Shown in pieces: positions 25,014-33,825 of a stretch of DNA of 39,029 nt (position 1 is the first letter of the stretch; each line of letters starts with the position of its first letter). Source of the DNA: Caenibacillus caldisaponilyticus (GTDB lineage: Bacteria; Bacillota; Bacilli; Bacillales; Sporolactobacillaceae); contig NZ_BDDQ01000001.1 in the NCBI RefSeq assembly GCF_002003465.1, positions 1 to 39,029 on the forward strand, read 5' to 3'. The notes below the pieces were generated by a model that saw only the letters and a list, made by a program, of their open reading frames with translations, did not search any database and was not told where the DNA came from. The position numbers and the translations under genes were made by a program.

Positions 25014-26321
25014 TTACAGGTTTGTGATGCTTTGGCGGGCTGTTTTCACTGTAAGTTCTTCCATCGGTTCGATCGGATTGAGATCCTTGAGCAAAAACAC
25101 ATAGCTGAAAATGCCGACCAACAAGAACAACGCCGCGACCAGGAAAGCGTACATGAAAGAGTTTGTCGCCTGTACGATGAACCCAGTGACGATGGGAGCG
25201 AGAATAGCCATCGCGTTATTCCCGAACGTTAAAATGCCTGTCATCGTGCCAACCATGCCCTTGGGCGCGACGAAGGTTGGGATGCTGTAGGCGATCGACG
25301 AAGTGATGACAAGGCCGCCGAGGGCAATCGAAATACAGATGATCGCGATGTTCGGATTCCTCGTGAAAGCCGCCCCGATGACCGTCAATCCGAGCAACAT
25401 ACCGATGACAAGAGTGGTTTTGCGCACGCGCGTCAAGTCATGGCCCTTTTTCACTAAATAGTCTACCAGCCAACCGCCAATTAAAAGCTCGGAAGCGGTG
25501 CCGACAAGCCATGGTACGGCCGAATACCAGCCGGATTTTAATACGGACATGTGCATTTCCGTGGCGAGATAGCCGGGAAGCCACGTAAGAAAGAGGAACC
25601 ATGAGTAACCGTAGGCGGCAAACCCGATAAACGTCGCCCAAACTTTTCGTTTCGTCAATAAGTAGCCGAGATCTTGCCAAACATTCCTCGATGATTCACC
25701 CGGCTGTTGGGCACCGCCTTCCATAATATAGTTATATTCTTCCTTGGACAACCTTTTGTCTTCATGCGGATCACGATACATGATCCAAAATGCGATAACG
25801 TAAATCAAGCTGAAGGCCGCGGTGACATAAAAAGCCGCTCTCCAACCCCATAACATGATGACTAAAGCGATAATGGGAGTACCAATGGCATTGGAGAATT
25901 TTGACTGAGCATCATAAAGCGCGATGGCCGTCCCGCGTTCGTTTCGCGGAAACCAATAGCCGATCGCTTTCGCGGCGCCTGGGAAATATGGGGCTTCGCC
26001 GATTCCAAGCAACACCCGTGATAACATTACAAGCCCCTGGCCGCTCGCTACCGCGGTAAGCAAACAAGCAATTGTCCAAATGATGGTGCCGATCCGCGAT
26101 ACCCACTTGACGCCTATTTTATCAAGAATCGTGCCCGCGGGAATTTGCAGGATGGCATACGACCAAGCAAAAGCGGATAACAAAATCCCGACTTGGCCGG
26201 CGCTCAGATGGAACTCTTCCGACATCGGTTTGACGCCGACGGACATATTGATCCGATCAAAATAATTAATGATCACTCCGATGGCGATTAAAGAGACCAT
26301 TGCCCAACGCCTTTTTTTCAT
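25014..26321 (-). CDS. ACS-family MFS symporter for an organic anion (hexuronate/galactonate type)
   Basis: A 435-aa, 12-helix transporter of the anion:cation symporter family. The helix 1 region reads INYFDRINMSV, then AFAWSYAILQIPAGTILDKIG and GIGEAPYFPGAAKAIGYWFP, which are family hallmarks of GudP, ExuT, DgoT and related sugar-acid or aromatic-acid importers. The preferred start is ATG 26321, with GGTGA before it; TTG 26336 is also open. It is divergent from an IclR regulator and beside a dehydroquinate dehydratase gene, which suggests import of the acid consumed by the catabolic locus. A sigma-A promoter, a palindrome and a cre-like site lie in its 170-nt leader. Confidence 0.9.
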   Translation of the reverse strand: MKKRRWAMVSLIAIGVIINYFDRINMSVGVKPMSEEFHLSAGQVGILLSAFAWSYAILQIPAGTILDKIGVKWVSRIGTIIWTIACLLTAVASGQGLVMLSRVLLGIGEAPYFPGAAKAIGYWFPRNERGTAIALYDAQSKFSNAIGTPIIALVIMLWGWRAAFYVTAAFSLIYVIAFWIMYRDPHEDKRLSKEEYNYIMEGGAQQPGESSRNVWQDLGYLLTKRKVWATFIGFAAYGYSWFLFLTWLPGYLATEMHMSVLKSGWYSAVPWLVGTASELLIGGWLVDYLVKKGHDLTRVRKTTLVIGMLLGLTVIGAAFTRNPNIAIICISIALGGLVITSSIAYSIPTFVAPKGMVGTMTGILTFGNNAMAILAPIVTGFIVQATNSFMYAFLVAALFLLVGIFSYVFLLKDLNPIEPMEELTVKTARQSITNL

Positions 26322-26351
26322 TTGCTTATTCACCAACCTTTATTTTTTAGT

Positions 26352-26365
26352 TGTAAACGCATACA
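26352..26365 (-). promoter_or_regulatory. cre-like site for CcpA
   Basis: TGTAAACGCATACA matches the Bacillus cre consensus TGWAANCGNTNWCA at 13 of 14 positions. It lies in the transcribed leader, 30 bp before the MFS start codon, a position where CcpA would act as a roadblock. This predicts repression of uptake by glucose. Confidence 0.6.
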
Positions 26366-26465
26366 TTTTCTTGCAGAAAAAATACCGATGATCCGTTTTG
26401 ATGACGAAAACACCCTCAGGAAATATCCGTTTGGAAAGAATGGCTAAAATGTGTGTTCCATTGTA

Positions 26466-26480
26466 TGTAACTGAGTTACA
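26466..26480. promoter_or_regulatory. palindromic operator TGTAACT-G-AGTTACA
   Basis: A perfect 7-bp inverted repeat around one base, 15 bp total. It is centred about 20 nt downstream of the expected MFS transcription start and in the gap shared with the divergent iclR-type gene. Size and symmetry suit an IclR-family site. Confidence 0.55.
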
Positions 26481-26500
26481 AAATGTGAATCCTTGTTTGG

Positions 26501-26529
26501 AGTATAGCAAAGTTTATGATTTTTGTCTA
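26501..26529 (-). promoter_or_regulatory. sigma-A promoter of the MFS symporter gene
   Basis: Minus-strand TAGACA (26529-26524), 17-bp spacer, TATACT (26506-26501). It predicts a leader of about 170 nt carrying the palindrome and the cre-like site. Confidence 0.65.
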
Positions 26530-26856
26530 GGTTTTGAACGTGAATTTTTAAACTTTTTCTGAATCACCGTGAAGCTCTTCCGTCCCTAGCGTGGTAAAAA
26601 GATTAACGGAAGGAATTTCGTCCTTCCACATAAAATTATTTAGGTAACGGGGGATATTGCTTTTTTTAAAAAGGCATTTGTGAAAGCCTGTATTGCTGCG
26701 AGAGGCGCCTGGAAGCAAATGCCGAACGCCTCGGAAAGACGGGAAAATCAGAAAGGCATTGCGAAACGTGGCGAATGCAGGTAAAATGGTCTCGCATAAT
26801 TCCGATCATAGAAATTAATTTTCACATTTTGGAACAAAGCGGCGGAGTGAAAGGTT
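26530..26856. other. divergent control region between MFS and IclR genes
   Basis: No gene seen. It holds a hairpin GGAAGGA-N6-TCCTTCC (26608-26627) and a plausible plus-strand promoter TTGCGA-N17-TAAAAT (26759-26787) for the IclR gene. Confidence 0.45.
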
Positions 26857-27633
26857 ATGGCCGAAGCGGCAAATGAAAAAGAAAACAAAAAAATGGATTC
26901 AGGAATTCGCACTGTTCAGCGGGCTATCAATATTTTGTATTGTTTTACCATGGATGAGCAGGAGCTTTCCTTGACGGAGATCGCAAAGAAGATTGACCTT
27001 GCGAAATCCACGACGACGAGGTTGCTTTCGACCTTGGAACAAAATAACCTCGTCGTGAAAGATCCAGTGACTTTAAAGTATCGGCTCGGGCAAGGAATCT
27101 ACTACCTCGGGCACATCGCGGGCAAAACGATTAAAATCCGGGAAATTGCCCGGCCCGTCATGGAAGAGCTGCGCGACATGACGCGCGAAACCGTCAACTT
27201 GTATATGTTGGAGAATGAATCCAGGGTTTGTGTCGAACAATGCGAAGGGCTGCAATCGATCCGCCACATGGTCAGAATCGGGGAGAAATTGCCGCTTACG
27301 GCCGGGGCGGGCGGGAAGGTGCTTCTGGCCTACCAATCGCCGGCTTTCCAAGAAAAAATTTTCAAGCGGATGCCTTCTGAAGAAAAGGTCTCTTCATTAA
27401 GGGATGAGCTGGAAAAGATCAAATCGGAGCGGTGTGCGTCAAGCATCGATGAACGCGAAGTCGGTTCCGCCGCGGTCGCCGCCCCGATCTTCAATATAGG
27501 CGGCGATGTGACGGCCTGTTTGTCCGTTTCAGGTCCGACGAACCGCTTTACGCATGAAGTGGTGGAAAAATTCAAACGGTTAGTCAAAGACGGCGCCATG
27601 GCCGTTTCGGAAAGATTGGGTTATCGGGAATAG
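26857..27633 (+). CDS. IclR-family transcriptional regulator
   Basis: A 258-aa protein with an N-terminal winged helix-turn-helix (about 18-80: SLTEIAKKIDLAKSTTTRLL is the recognition core) and a C-terminal GAF-like effector domain. The effector domain has the IclR-typical LPLTAGAGGKVLLAY and DEREVGSAAVAAPIF segments. IclR proteins commonly control aromatic, quinate/shikimate or sugar-acid catabolism. The start is ATG 26857 with GGAGTGAAAGG. It is followed 13 bp later by a type I dehydroquinate dehydratase gene and is divergent from the organic-anion importer. It probably controls both; the palindrome at 26466 is the best operator candidate. Confidence 0.92.
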   Translation: MAEAANEKENKKMDSGIRTVQRAINILYCFTMDEQELSLTEIAKKIDLAKSTTTRLLSTLEQNNLVVKDPVTLKYRLGQGIYYLGHIAGKTIKIREIARPVMEELRDMTRETVNLYMLENESRVCVEQCEGLQSIRHMVRIGEKLPLTAGAGGKVLLAYQSPAFQEKIFKRMPSEEKVSSLRDELEKIKSERCASSIDEREVGSAAVAAPIFNIGGDVTACLSVSGPTNRFTHEVVEKFKRLVKDGAMAVSERLGYRE

Positions 27634-27646
27634 CGGGGGGATAGCG

Positions 27647-28417
27647 GTGAATATTTCACGAAAAACGGTAGCGGTGCGGGACAAGCGGATCGGCGGAGAG
27701 CGCCCGTGCATTTGCGCGCCCGTCGTCGGGGAAAATCTGGAACAAATTGTGTCGGAAACGGAAGAAATCCGCCGAAAGGCTCCTGACATCATCGAGTGGC
27801 GCGCCGACTACTTTAAGGATATCGGCGATCCGCAAAGGGTGGAAGAGGCGGCTCTGGCCATCCGGCGGATTGCAGGGAATATTCCCGTCCTTTTTACGGT
27901 TCGCTCGGAAAAGGAAGGCGGGCATCCCGCACCGATTGAGGAATCGGAAAAAATCCGGCTGTTGATTGAGGTTTGCCGAAAACAATTCGTCGATATGGTC
28001 GATTGCGAGCTTTATTATGGAGAGGACCTTGTTCCGCTTAGCGAGGCAGCGAAGAAAACCGGTATCCGCTTGGTTGTCTCTTATCATAACTTCCACTCCA
28101 CGCCGCCGAAAGAGGAATTGGTTCAAAAAATGTTGAAAGCGGAATCTTACGGGGCCGATATCGCCAAAGTCGCCGTGATGCCAACCTCACCGGATGACGT
28201 ACTCGCTTTGTTTCAAGTGACCCAAGAAGGGCGGAATCGGTTACGCATTCCCCTTATCACCATATCAATGGGCGGGTTGGGGGTCGTCACCCGCTTGACC
28301 GGGTGGCTGTTCGGTTCAGCGGTCACCTTCTCCGTCGGCCAAAAGAGTTCCGCACCGGGTCAAATCCCGATCGAAGAATTGCGCGCTGCTCTTCGCGTGG
28401 TACAGAAATATGTTTAA
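27647..28417 (+). CDS. aroD: type I 3-dehydroquinate dehydratase
   Basis: A 256-aa class I enzyme. It has E50 in IEWRADYF, the base His147 in SYHNF, the Schiff-base Lys174 in DIAKVAVMP and the closing loop GQKSSAPGQ. It dehydrates 3-dehydroquinate to 3-dehydroshikimate through an imine. The start is GTG 27647 after GGGGGGATAG. Pairing with IclR and an anion importer, rather than with aro biosynthesis genes, suggests a catabolic isoenzyme. A type II homologue lies 6 kb away in the same locus, so the reaction may be covered twice or the type II protein may have a new job. Confidence 0.92.
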   Translation: MNISRKTVAVRDKRIGGERPCICAPVVGENLEQIVSETEEIRRKAPDIIEWRADYFKDIGDPQRVEEAALAIRRIAGNIPVLFTVRSEKEGGHPAPIEESEKIRLLIEVCRKQFVDMVDCELYYGEDLVPLSEAAKKTGIRLVVSYHNFHSTPPKEELVQKMLKAESYGADIAKVAVMPTSPDDVLALFQVTQEGRNRLRIPLITISMGGLGVVTRLTGWLFGSAVTFSVGQKSSAPGQIPIEELRAALRVVQKYV

Positions 28418-28796
28418 ACACTTCGGGGCATAAGCGGGATGAGGCGGCCTTCGTTAACTTTCTCTCGATGGAAAAAAAAGACGCAGCTAACGCCGGATGG
28501 CCGGAATCTGAAGAGGCGGAGTCTTTGTCCCCTTTCAAATGGGGGACTGGACATCGCTTTGGCGTATCAGGCGGCGAACGGCAGGAAAATCAATTTATGA
28601 TGGTTTACCGGAACCCGGGTTGTCCCGCTCCGCAGGCGCCCCGGCCTTTTCCGATGCCCGCAAAGTCAGTGTTCAACAGCTTTATATTTTAACGGGAACC
28701 TTTACGATGGTGAGAAGAATGTATTGGGAAGGGCGGGACGGAAGAAACCGTATTTTCGCTGTAGGATGCGCGCTTGTCCGTGCCGACAAAATGGAG
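28418..28796. other. intergenic region, no supported gene
   Basis: No recognisable coding frame. A GTCCCC-N9-GGGGAC hairpin lies near 28530-28555. Frames present are not preceded by ribosome sites. Confidence 0.35.
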
Positions 28797-29024
28797 TTAG
28801 AAGGTTTTTCCGAAGCCTTCCAGCGTTGTATTTGGGATGCACATTGAAAGGGTCGTGATGATGGAGGTGATAAAGGCGGATTCCGTGCGGTCCAGGACAT
28901 ACCACAACACACCGAGCTCAAAAATGGCGTCGGCAATGACGCCTAATCCGTTGTTTCCAATAATTAATCCCATGTTCCGCTTAACGGGCATCTCGAAGCG
29001 TTGTTGTTTCCCTTCACTGGTCAT
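28797..29024 (-). pseudogene. truncated MFS transporter, N-terminal fragment
   Basis: A 75-codon frame with a proper GGAGGGTGA ribosome site encodes only the first two helices of an MFS exporter. The stretch NNGLGVIADAIFELGVLWYVL and DRTESAFITS parallels VSELGDILFTMVTMWYIL and TDSAFAAS of the intact transporter at 9191-10453. It then ends after 20 unrelated residues. The remaining ten helices are not found downstream, so the gene is a stump of a MefA/EntS-like exporter. Confidence 0.7.
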
Positions 29025-29529
29025 CTGTCACCCTCCAAAACTTTCCATAGCACTTTGGCTTCAACGCAAGTTTTTAATGAAACGCCTCTTTCTTAATTCG
29101 ACATGTTCCGGCTAAAATCCTTGTGAATTCTGATTTTTTGCGCATATCTTGCCCATCGGTTGGTGTAAATTGGTGCGGCCGCCCATCCCCTCACTCACTA
29201 CAGGGAAGGCAGCTTGACATCAGGTCCGGCTCGTTCACCCACGTTTGCAACCTACCGACTTCTACATTAATAGGGCCGGCGCGCCGGCAACGGAGATTTT
29301 CCCGACATTGTTCGGAATGGGTTTGAGGAGCCGAAGGCCTTATACTAATGATAAGGCGCATAAGCAACGGAACGCATGGCAAAGGTGGATGAAGGAACGG
29401 GCAGATTTTTTCGATGAGCTGGCGGTGTGTTCGGACCCGCTTGCAATGGGGACAGATCGGGGAAGAACCGGGTTCGAGGCGGATCATCGGCTCTCGTGAA
29501 TAAATTTTTTGAGGGGGATGGGTGCGAAA
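29025..29529. other. intergenic region, about 500 bp
   Basis: No supported gene. An 84-codon plus frame (29245-29499) has no ribosome site or recognised motif. No convincing promoter for the following R2lox gene was seen. Confidence 0.35.
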
Positions 29530-30441
29530 ATGGTTCACGAAAGCTTTCAAACCGTGAAAGGGCAGATTCATTGGGATCATCCGATGTACAAACTTTATGA
29601 AAAAGCGAAAAGGAACGGAAAGTGGAATCCGGCCGATATCGATTTCAGCCAAGACCGCGAAGATTATAACAATCTGCATCCCGACGAAAGAATCGCGATT
29701 TTGCCGCTGATTTCTTCGTTTTCCGCGGGGGAGGAAGCCGTCACCCTCGACATTTTGCCGATGGTTCAAGCGATGGCGCGCCAAGGGCGGCTGGAAGACA
29801 CGATGTTTTTGACGACGTTCGTCCACGACGAGGCGAAACATACGGAGTTGTTTTCCCGATGGCAGCAGGCCGTCGGCGTCGGCGACATGGACTTATCCGT
29901 CTTTCACAGCGACAGCTACAAACGGATTTTTTATGAGGAGCTGCCAGCGGCGATGGACCGTTTGAACACCGACGATTCCCCGGAAGCGGTCATTCGCGCG
30001 GCAACGGTCTACAACATGATTGTGGAAGGGGTACTCGCTGAATCGGGGTATTATTCCTTTAGGCAAGTTTTTAAAAAAGCGGGTCTCTTTCCGGGAATTT
30101 TGCAAGGCATTGATTACTTAAACATGGATGAAGGCCGCCATATTCAATTTGGCATTTACACCATTCAACGCCTGGTCGTCGGCAGCGCTGCCAATTATAA
30201 GATTTTTAACGATTATATGGATGAACTTTGGGAACACGCTTTCGGCATTGTGGAATACTTAACCTCTTTAGCGGAAGAGCAGCGAAAGCAAGCCGCGTTT
30301 CAGTCTTCGCTCGAATTCGATCCGGATATGATGAAAGAATACGCCGTGAAACAATTTCACATTCGTAAAAGCAAGGTGGATCGGGTCAAGCGATATCAAA
30401 GCCTCAGCGAGTTGGAGGCGGCCGTCACAGGGGACATATAA
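29530..30441 (+). CDS. R2-like ligand-binding oxidase (R2lox), Mn/Fe type
   Basis: A 303-aa ferritin-fold protein of the ribonucleotide-reductase-R2-like oxidase family. All six metal ligands are present: E68, E101, H104, E166, E201 and H204. The residues that form the Tyr-Val ether crosslink in characterised R2lox are V71 and Y161. Every position is one less than in the Geobacillus kaustophilus enzyme. These proteins assemble a Mn/Fe centre, bind a long-chain fatty acid and perform two-electron oxygen chemistry; the physiological substrate is unknown. ATG 29530 is chosen over TTG 29509 and ATG 29518 because the protein then begins MVHESFQTVK, like the homologue, with GAGGGGG upstream. It stands alone. 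Confidence 0.95.
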   Translation: MVHESFQTVKGQIHWDHPMYKLYEKAKRNGKWNPADIDFSQDREDYNNLHPDERIAILPLISSFSAGEEAVTLDILPMVQAMARQGRLEDTMFLTTFVHDEAKHTELFSRWQQAVGVGDMDLSVFHSDSYKRIFYEELPAAMDRLNTDDSPEAVIRAATVYNMIVEGVLAESGYYSFRQVFKKAGLFPGILQGIDYLNMDEGRHIQFGIYTIQRLVVGSAANYKIFNDYMDELWEHAFGIVEYLTSLAEEQRKQAAFQSSLEFDPDMMKEYAVKQFHIRKSKVDRVKRYQSLSELEAAVTGDI

Positions 30442-31255
30442 AAGGCGGGTTTCCCCTCAAATGCCGGCTGAACGGGCGCGGTTCGGGCGCTTGTGATGGG
30501 GCGGCTGATTCAACACGGGAGAAAGGGAGCCATCCCGTCGTATGGGCTGTGTCCAATGTTGACAGCGCCAAGTTTCAAAACCGTTTTTATCGGAGTGACG
30601 GAAAAGGTTTTCAGTTTGACGGTCTTTAGATTTTGCGCGGGCATATTTGAAAAGCTTCGCCAATTTTCTTCTAAACGGCGGGCTTTTTTCTTTCGTTAAA
30701 ATTCCAGACGGATTCAGATAAGCGGCCTGTATGGCTGCTTTTTATTTCAAAAAGTCGATGAATGTAGGGGGAGGGGGAGCTAACCAATCAATAGAGTGCC
30801 CCGGATAAATGCGAGAAATTTTAATGGGCGTGCGGTTCAAACACCTTTCAAAATCTCCCGAATACCTTAAGAGAGTCGTTTGGTATTTTTTGGACAACAT
30901 CCCGGATCAATGGGCGGCGCGGCAGCCTGTTTGATGCTGTTTGTGACGATCATGTCATACCGTGCTGAAATGAATCCGGGCCATACAAATTCTGATGGGA
31001 ATAGTATTGATGAAAACGGCATGTTAAGAGAGAACGTTTTGGCTATAAAAAATAAGACCGTTCATCAGCTGGCTAAAACAATTCTCAACGAGGAATTCGG
31101 ACCTAATTGTTGCGCCGTTCATTAATGGACACTTTTCCGCCGCATGCTCTAAAAAGTTATTCTCAGAAACGTTCTGATCAAACGAAAGATCATTAAAATT
31201 TTATTAATAATGCCGATATTTATAATAAATACAAAATGTTTAGGGGTGCACGGGA
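30442..31255. other. gene-poor region, about 800 bp
   Basis: No firm gene. A 36-codon frame (30824-30934) and an 81-codon frame (30880-31125) have no ribosome sites; the first gives plausible residues (SPEYLKRVVWYFLDNIPDQW) and may be the tail of a decayed gene. A GC-rich tract follows the R2lox gene without a clear terminator. Confidence 0.35.
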
Positions 31256-32128
31256 ATGGAGATCCACTCGAATCCGTTAAATTGTTATCTATTAAATACA
31301 AATCATGCCTACAAGTTAAACGGCAACAGCCATAATCTTCATGTAAACCAGCCGGTGCAGGGCGGCGGACCAAACTTGGATAAATTGACACTATCATCAT
31401 TCCAAAAAGGCTATCCGGCCGGAAGCATCAAAATCGAGCGTGCCGAAAAAACCGTTGCCTCCGTTTATTATTATGATTATTTTTCCGTTGAGGATATGAC
31501 GGGCTTGACAGAGGAAGAAAAGAACCGGATCAATGAAGCGATAAGAGCGGCAACCACCATCGATCTAAACTATTTTTCCGGCGGATCGACGAGTGACCAA
31601 TTTGCTATGGCCATGGCACAGATGAAAGCAAAACTGGATTTTGTCGCCCAACATCTCGTTCCTGAACAATTTAAAGATCAAATGATGCAGGCGACCAATC
31701 AATTTATCAATGACAAATTTGCGGTATACAATGATCAAATGTTAAAAATTCAACAAGCCATTTATGATACGTACAAGGACCAATCCGGACCGATGAAGCA
31801 TATCGCCGAATCGGCTTTGCAACAAATTCAGGCGATAAAAGACGGCCATAGCGCCTTACAAAAAGAACAAACGCATTATCTTTCCTTATTCTCAGAGCTC
31901 AACGGCACGGACGCCGGCGAATTTGTCCAAAAATATGAGGACGTCATGAGAGCATATCAAGCAGAACAAGAAGCGGCTTCCCATGGGGATGCCTTCACGA
32001 AAAAACGAGTGGACCGAAATATTCGCTTCTTGAGAGAAATGTGGAACCAATTTATCGACCGCCTTTCCGGCTATGATCAATATCGTGTCTCTACCGAGGA
32101 AACCCCTCTGATCGATCAAACGGTGTGA
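31256..32128 (+). CDS. uncharacterised 290-aa helical protein
   Basis: I do not recognise this protein. It has no signal peptide or membrane segment. The N-terminal 50 residues are Asn/His-rich and low in structure (LNTNHAYKLNGNSHNLHVNQ). The rest is predicted mostly helical, with long amphipathic stretches (about 75-290) rich in Gln, Lys and Glu, suggesting a coiled coil or a helical bundle. A YYYDYF cluster lies near residue 71. The start is ATG 31256 with AGGGG 9 bases upstream. A terminator follows 24 bases after the stop, so it is a single-gene unit. Codon use is ordinary for the window. Confidence 0.75.
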   Translation: MEIHSNPLNCYLLNTNHAYKLNGNSHNLHVNQPVQGGGPNLDKLTLSSFQKGYPAGSIKIERAEKTVASVYYYDYFSVEDMTGLTEEEKNRINEAIRAATTIDLNYFSGGSTSDQFAMAMAQMKAKLDFVAQHLVPEQFKDQMMQATNQFINDKFAVYNDQMLKIQQAIYDTYKDQSGPMKHIAESALQQIQAIKDGHSALQKEQTHYLSLFSELNGTDAGEFVQKYEDVMRAYQAEQEAASHGDAFTKKRVDRNIRFLREMWNQFIDRLSGYDQYRVSTEETPLIDQTV

Positions 32129-32152
32129 GATTCAGAGCTATTCTGTTCCATG

Positions 32153-32177
32153 CCCGTAGCGACAAGCTGCGGGTTTT
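32153..32177 (+). terminator. Rho-independent terminator
   Basis: CCCGTAGC (32153-32160) pairs with GCTGCGGG (32166-32173, one G-U pair), loop GACAA, then TTTT. It ends the transcript of the 290-aa gene. Confidence 0.75.
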
Positions 32178-32323
32178 CGTTATTTCATCGGTCTACATGC
32201 ATTTTTCAAAACTGGAAGATTCACCGGATATGCAGATCGTCCTAGAAACGAACAAAGGGTGAAAGCCGCCTTGGTGGCTCTCTAATTCAATGAATAAAGA
32301 AAACTTTCTCATATCAAAAATGT

Positions 32324-32698
32324 GTGTACAATAGAATCTGGGTATTTTCATTTTGGTTCATGCACATGGCAACGGCTCAAGGTGACAGGCATCCCTTGGG
32401 ACGCCATGCGGATGGCCGAAGGGAAAGCGTGGCCCACCCTATGCATGGGGCTGATGAGGTCGGAGCCTTCACCAAGCGCACAAGCTTGGCCAACTATCAC
32501 AGCCTCACGCTGCCGTTTTATGATCTGGCGTTATACCTCGGGGTGGTGTTGAGTGGCCTGCTCGTCGCACACGTCTCAATGAACAATTTTCTGAGCATTT
32601 TGGTCATCGTCAATACGGTGGCGGTGCTCTTCTATGTTCCGGTGTTTTTTGCCAAACGAAGCAAACCGGAAAGAAGCGCCGAGAAAACGTACTTGTAG
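32324..32698 (+). pseudogene. MFS transporter C-terminal fragment
   Basis: The last ~65 codons read KRTSLANYHSLTLPFYDLAL and continue through two hydrophobic helices to FYVPVFFAKRSK. This resembles helices 11-12 and the tail of a DHA1-type MFS exporter. The upstream part of the frame is not membrane-like and seems to be frame-shifted debris. No ribosome site precedes it. It is a remnant. Confidence 0.5.
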
Positions 32699-32821
32699 GC
32701 GTAATGAATAAGGTGTTCTTATTTTAAGCGGCATCGCGTCAGCCACTATGAGGAGATGGCTGCAAGGTGTTTGCTGGACGAGTACCGAATGATTATTGAT
32801 TTATAAGAAAGGAGGGAAACG

Positions 32822-33019
32822 GTGGGCGCATTTGTACAAGCGTGGATGGATTTTTTTCGGCAAAATGTGCTTTTGTCGCTCGTTGGAGCGGCCGCCGTGG
32901 TTCTGGTAGTCGCCATGCTTAAGTGGTCGGGGCTCCATCTTGGGATCATCGTGTTTTCAGTGGCTTTGTTTCTGGCGTTGTTCCTGGTCGGCGGTTATTT
33001 TCGACGATATGCGATCTGA
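32822..33019 (+). CDS. small two-helix membrane protein, 65 aa
   Basis: GTG start with AAAGGAGGG five bases upstream, an excellent ribosome site. The protein has two membrane helices (about 16-36 and 40-60), a short amphipathic N-terminus and an Arg-Arg-Tyr tail. No family recognised. It stands alone in a gene-poor region. Confidence 0.65.
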   Translation: MGAFVQAWMDFFRQNVLLSLVGAAAVVLVVAMLKWSGLHLGIIVFSVALFLALFLVGGYFRRYAI

Positions 33020-33391
33020 AGCAGCCTATCAAGAAATTTATTGAATGCAACGTCCGCATCTTGGGTTTGGCTCATGATCAAATAAAATGTGTACCGATGT
33101 GCCGATTGCGGTACATCATTTTTTGTATAATAATTTTAAGATCGGCGGGCAGCGGTTCGCTCGTCTCGCGCTAAGCGAAGATTTATTTTTATTATGTCGT
33201 CCATGGCCCGGACAGAGGAGGGAAAGCGTCACTGCGAATAACGACGTTTTTAGCCGGATCGCAAAGGCCGTTCAACACAGACCGGACTGACGTTAGTGGC
33301 CATTCATCCGATTTAAGATGGTTAGAGAGTTGTTGAGCCATTTTAGAAAAATGGTATGGTGACAGATTGACGAATTTGAGGAGGGACAGGA
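33020..33391. other. intergenic region, 370 bp
   Basis: No supported gene and no strong terminator. A weak promoter-like TTGAGC-N16-TATGGT lies 30-55 bp before the PH-domain gene. Confidence 0.3.
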
Positions 33392-33769
33392 ATGGGCATT
33401 TTCAGCGGCATACTTGGCAATGCATGGAATGTCAATAAGAATGACGTAAAAAAAGAATTGGCAAAGGTTTTGAACGAGAATGAGGACATCAACGCCGCTT
33501 TTAAACTCGTCCGCGATTTAATTGTTTTCACGGATAAACGTTTAATCCTCGTAAATAAACAAGGCGTGACCGGGAAGAAAACGGAGTACCATTCCATACC
33601 TTATAAAAGCATTTCCCACTTTAGCGTGGAAACGGCCGGGCATTTCGATTTAGATGCAGAGTTGAAACTGTGGATATCGGGCGCTCTTGAACCGGCGGTT
33701 TCTTTGCAATTTAGAAAAGATGAGAGCATCTACGACATACAGAAAATTTTGGCCGCCGTTTGTGCGTAA
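33392..33769 (+). CDS. bacterial PH-domain protein (YozO/YvbH-like)
   Basis: A 125-aa soluble protein that is almost entirely one bacterial pleckstrin-homology-like domain. The family-typical strands are visible: LVRDLIVFTDKRLILVNKQG, then a GKKTEYHSIPYKSISHFSVE segment and a closing strand-helix with VSLQFRK. Members in Bacillus (YozO, YvbH) are abundant small proteins of unknown function, possibly stress-related. The start is ATG 33392 with GAGGAGGGAC. It is followed by a frame-broken gene. Confidence 0.88.
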   Translation: MGIFSGILGNAWNVNKNDVKKELAKVLNENEDINAAFKLVRDLIVFTDKRLILVNKQGVTGKKTEYHSIPYKSISHFSVETAGHFDLDAELKLWISGALEPAVSLQFRKDESIYDIQKILAAVCA

Positions 33770-33825
33770 GCCAATTTTTTACGAAGCAACGTTAGTAAAC
33801 ATTTCGTTTTTGGAGGGACACGGTT

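Noticed and set aside
29245-29499. 84-codon frame before R2lox
   Set aside because: No ribosome site and no similarity to anything recognised.
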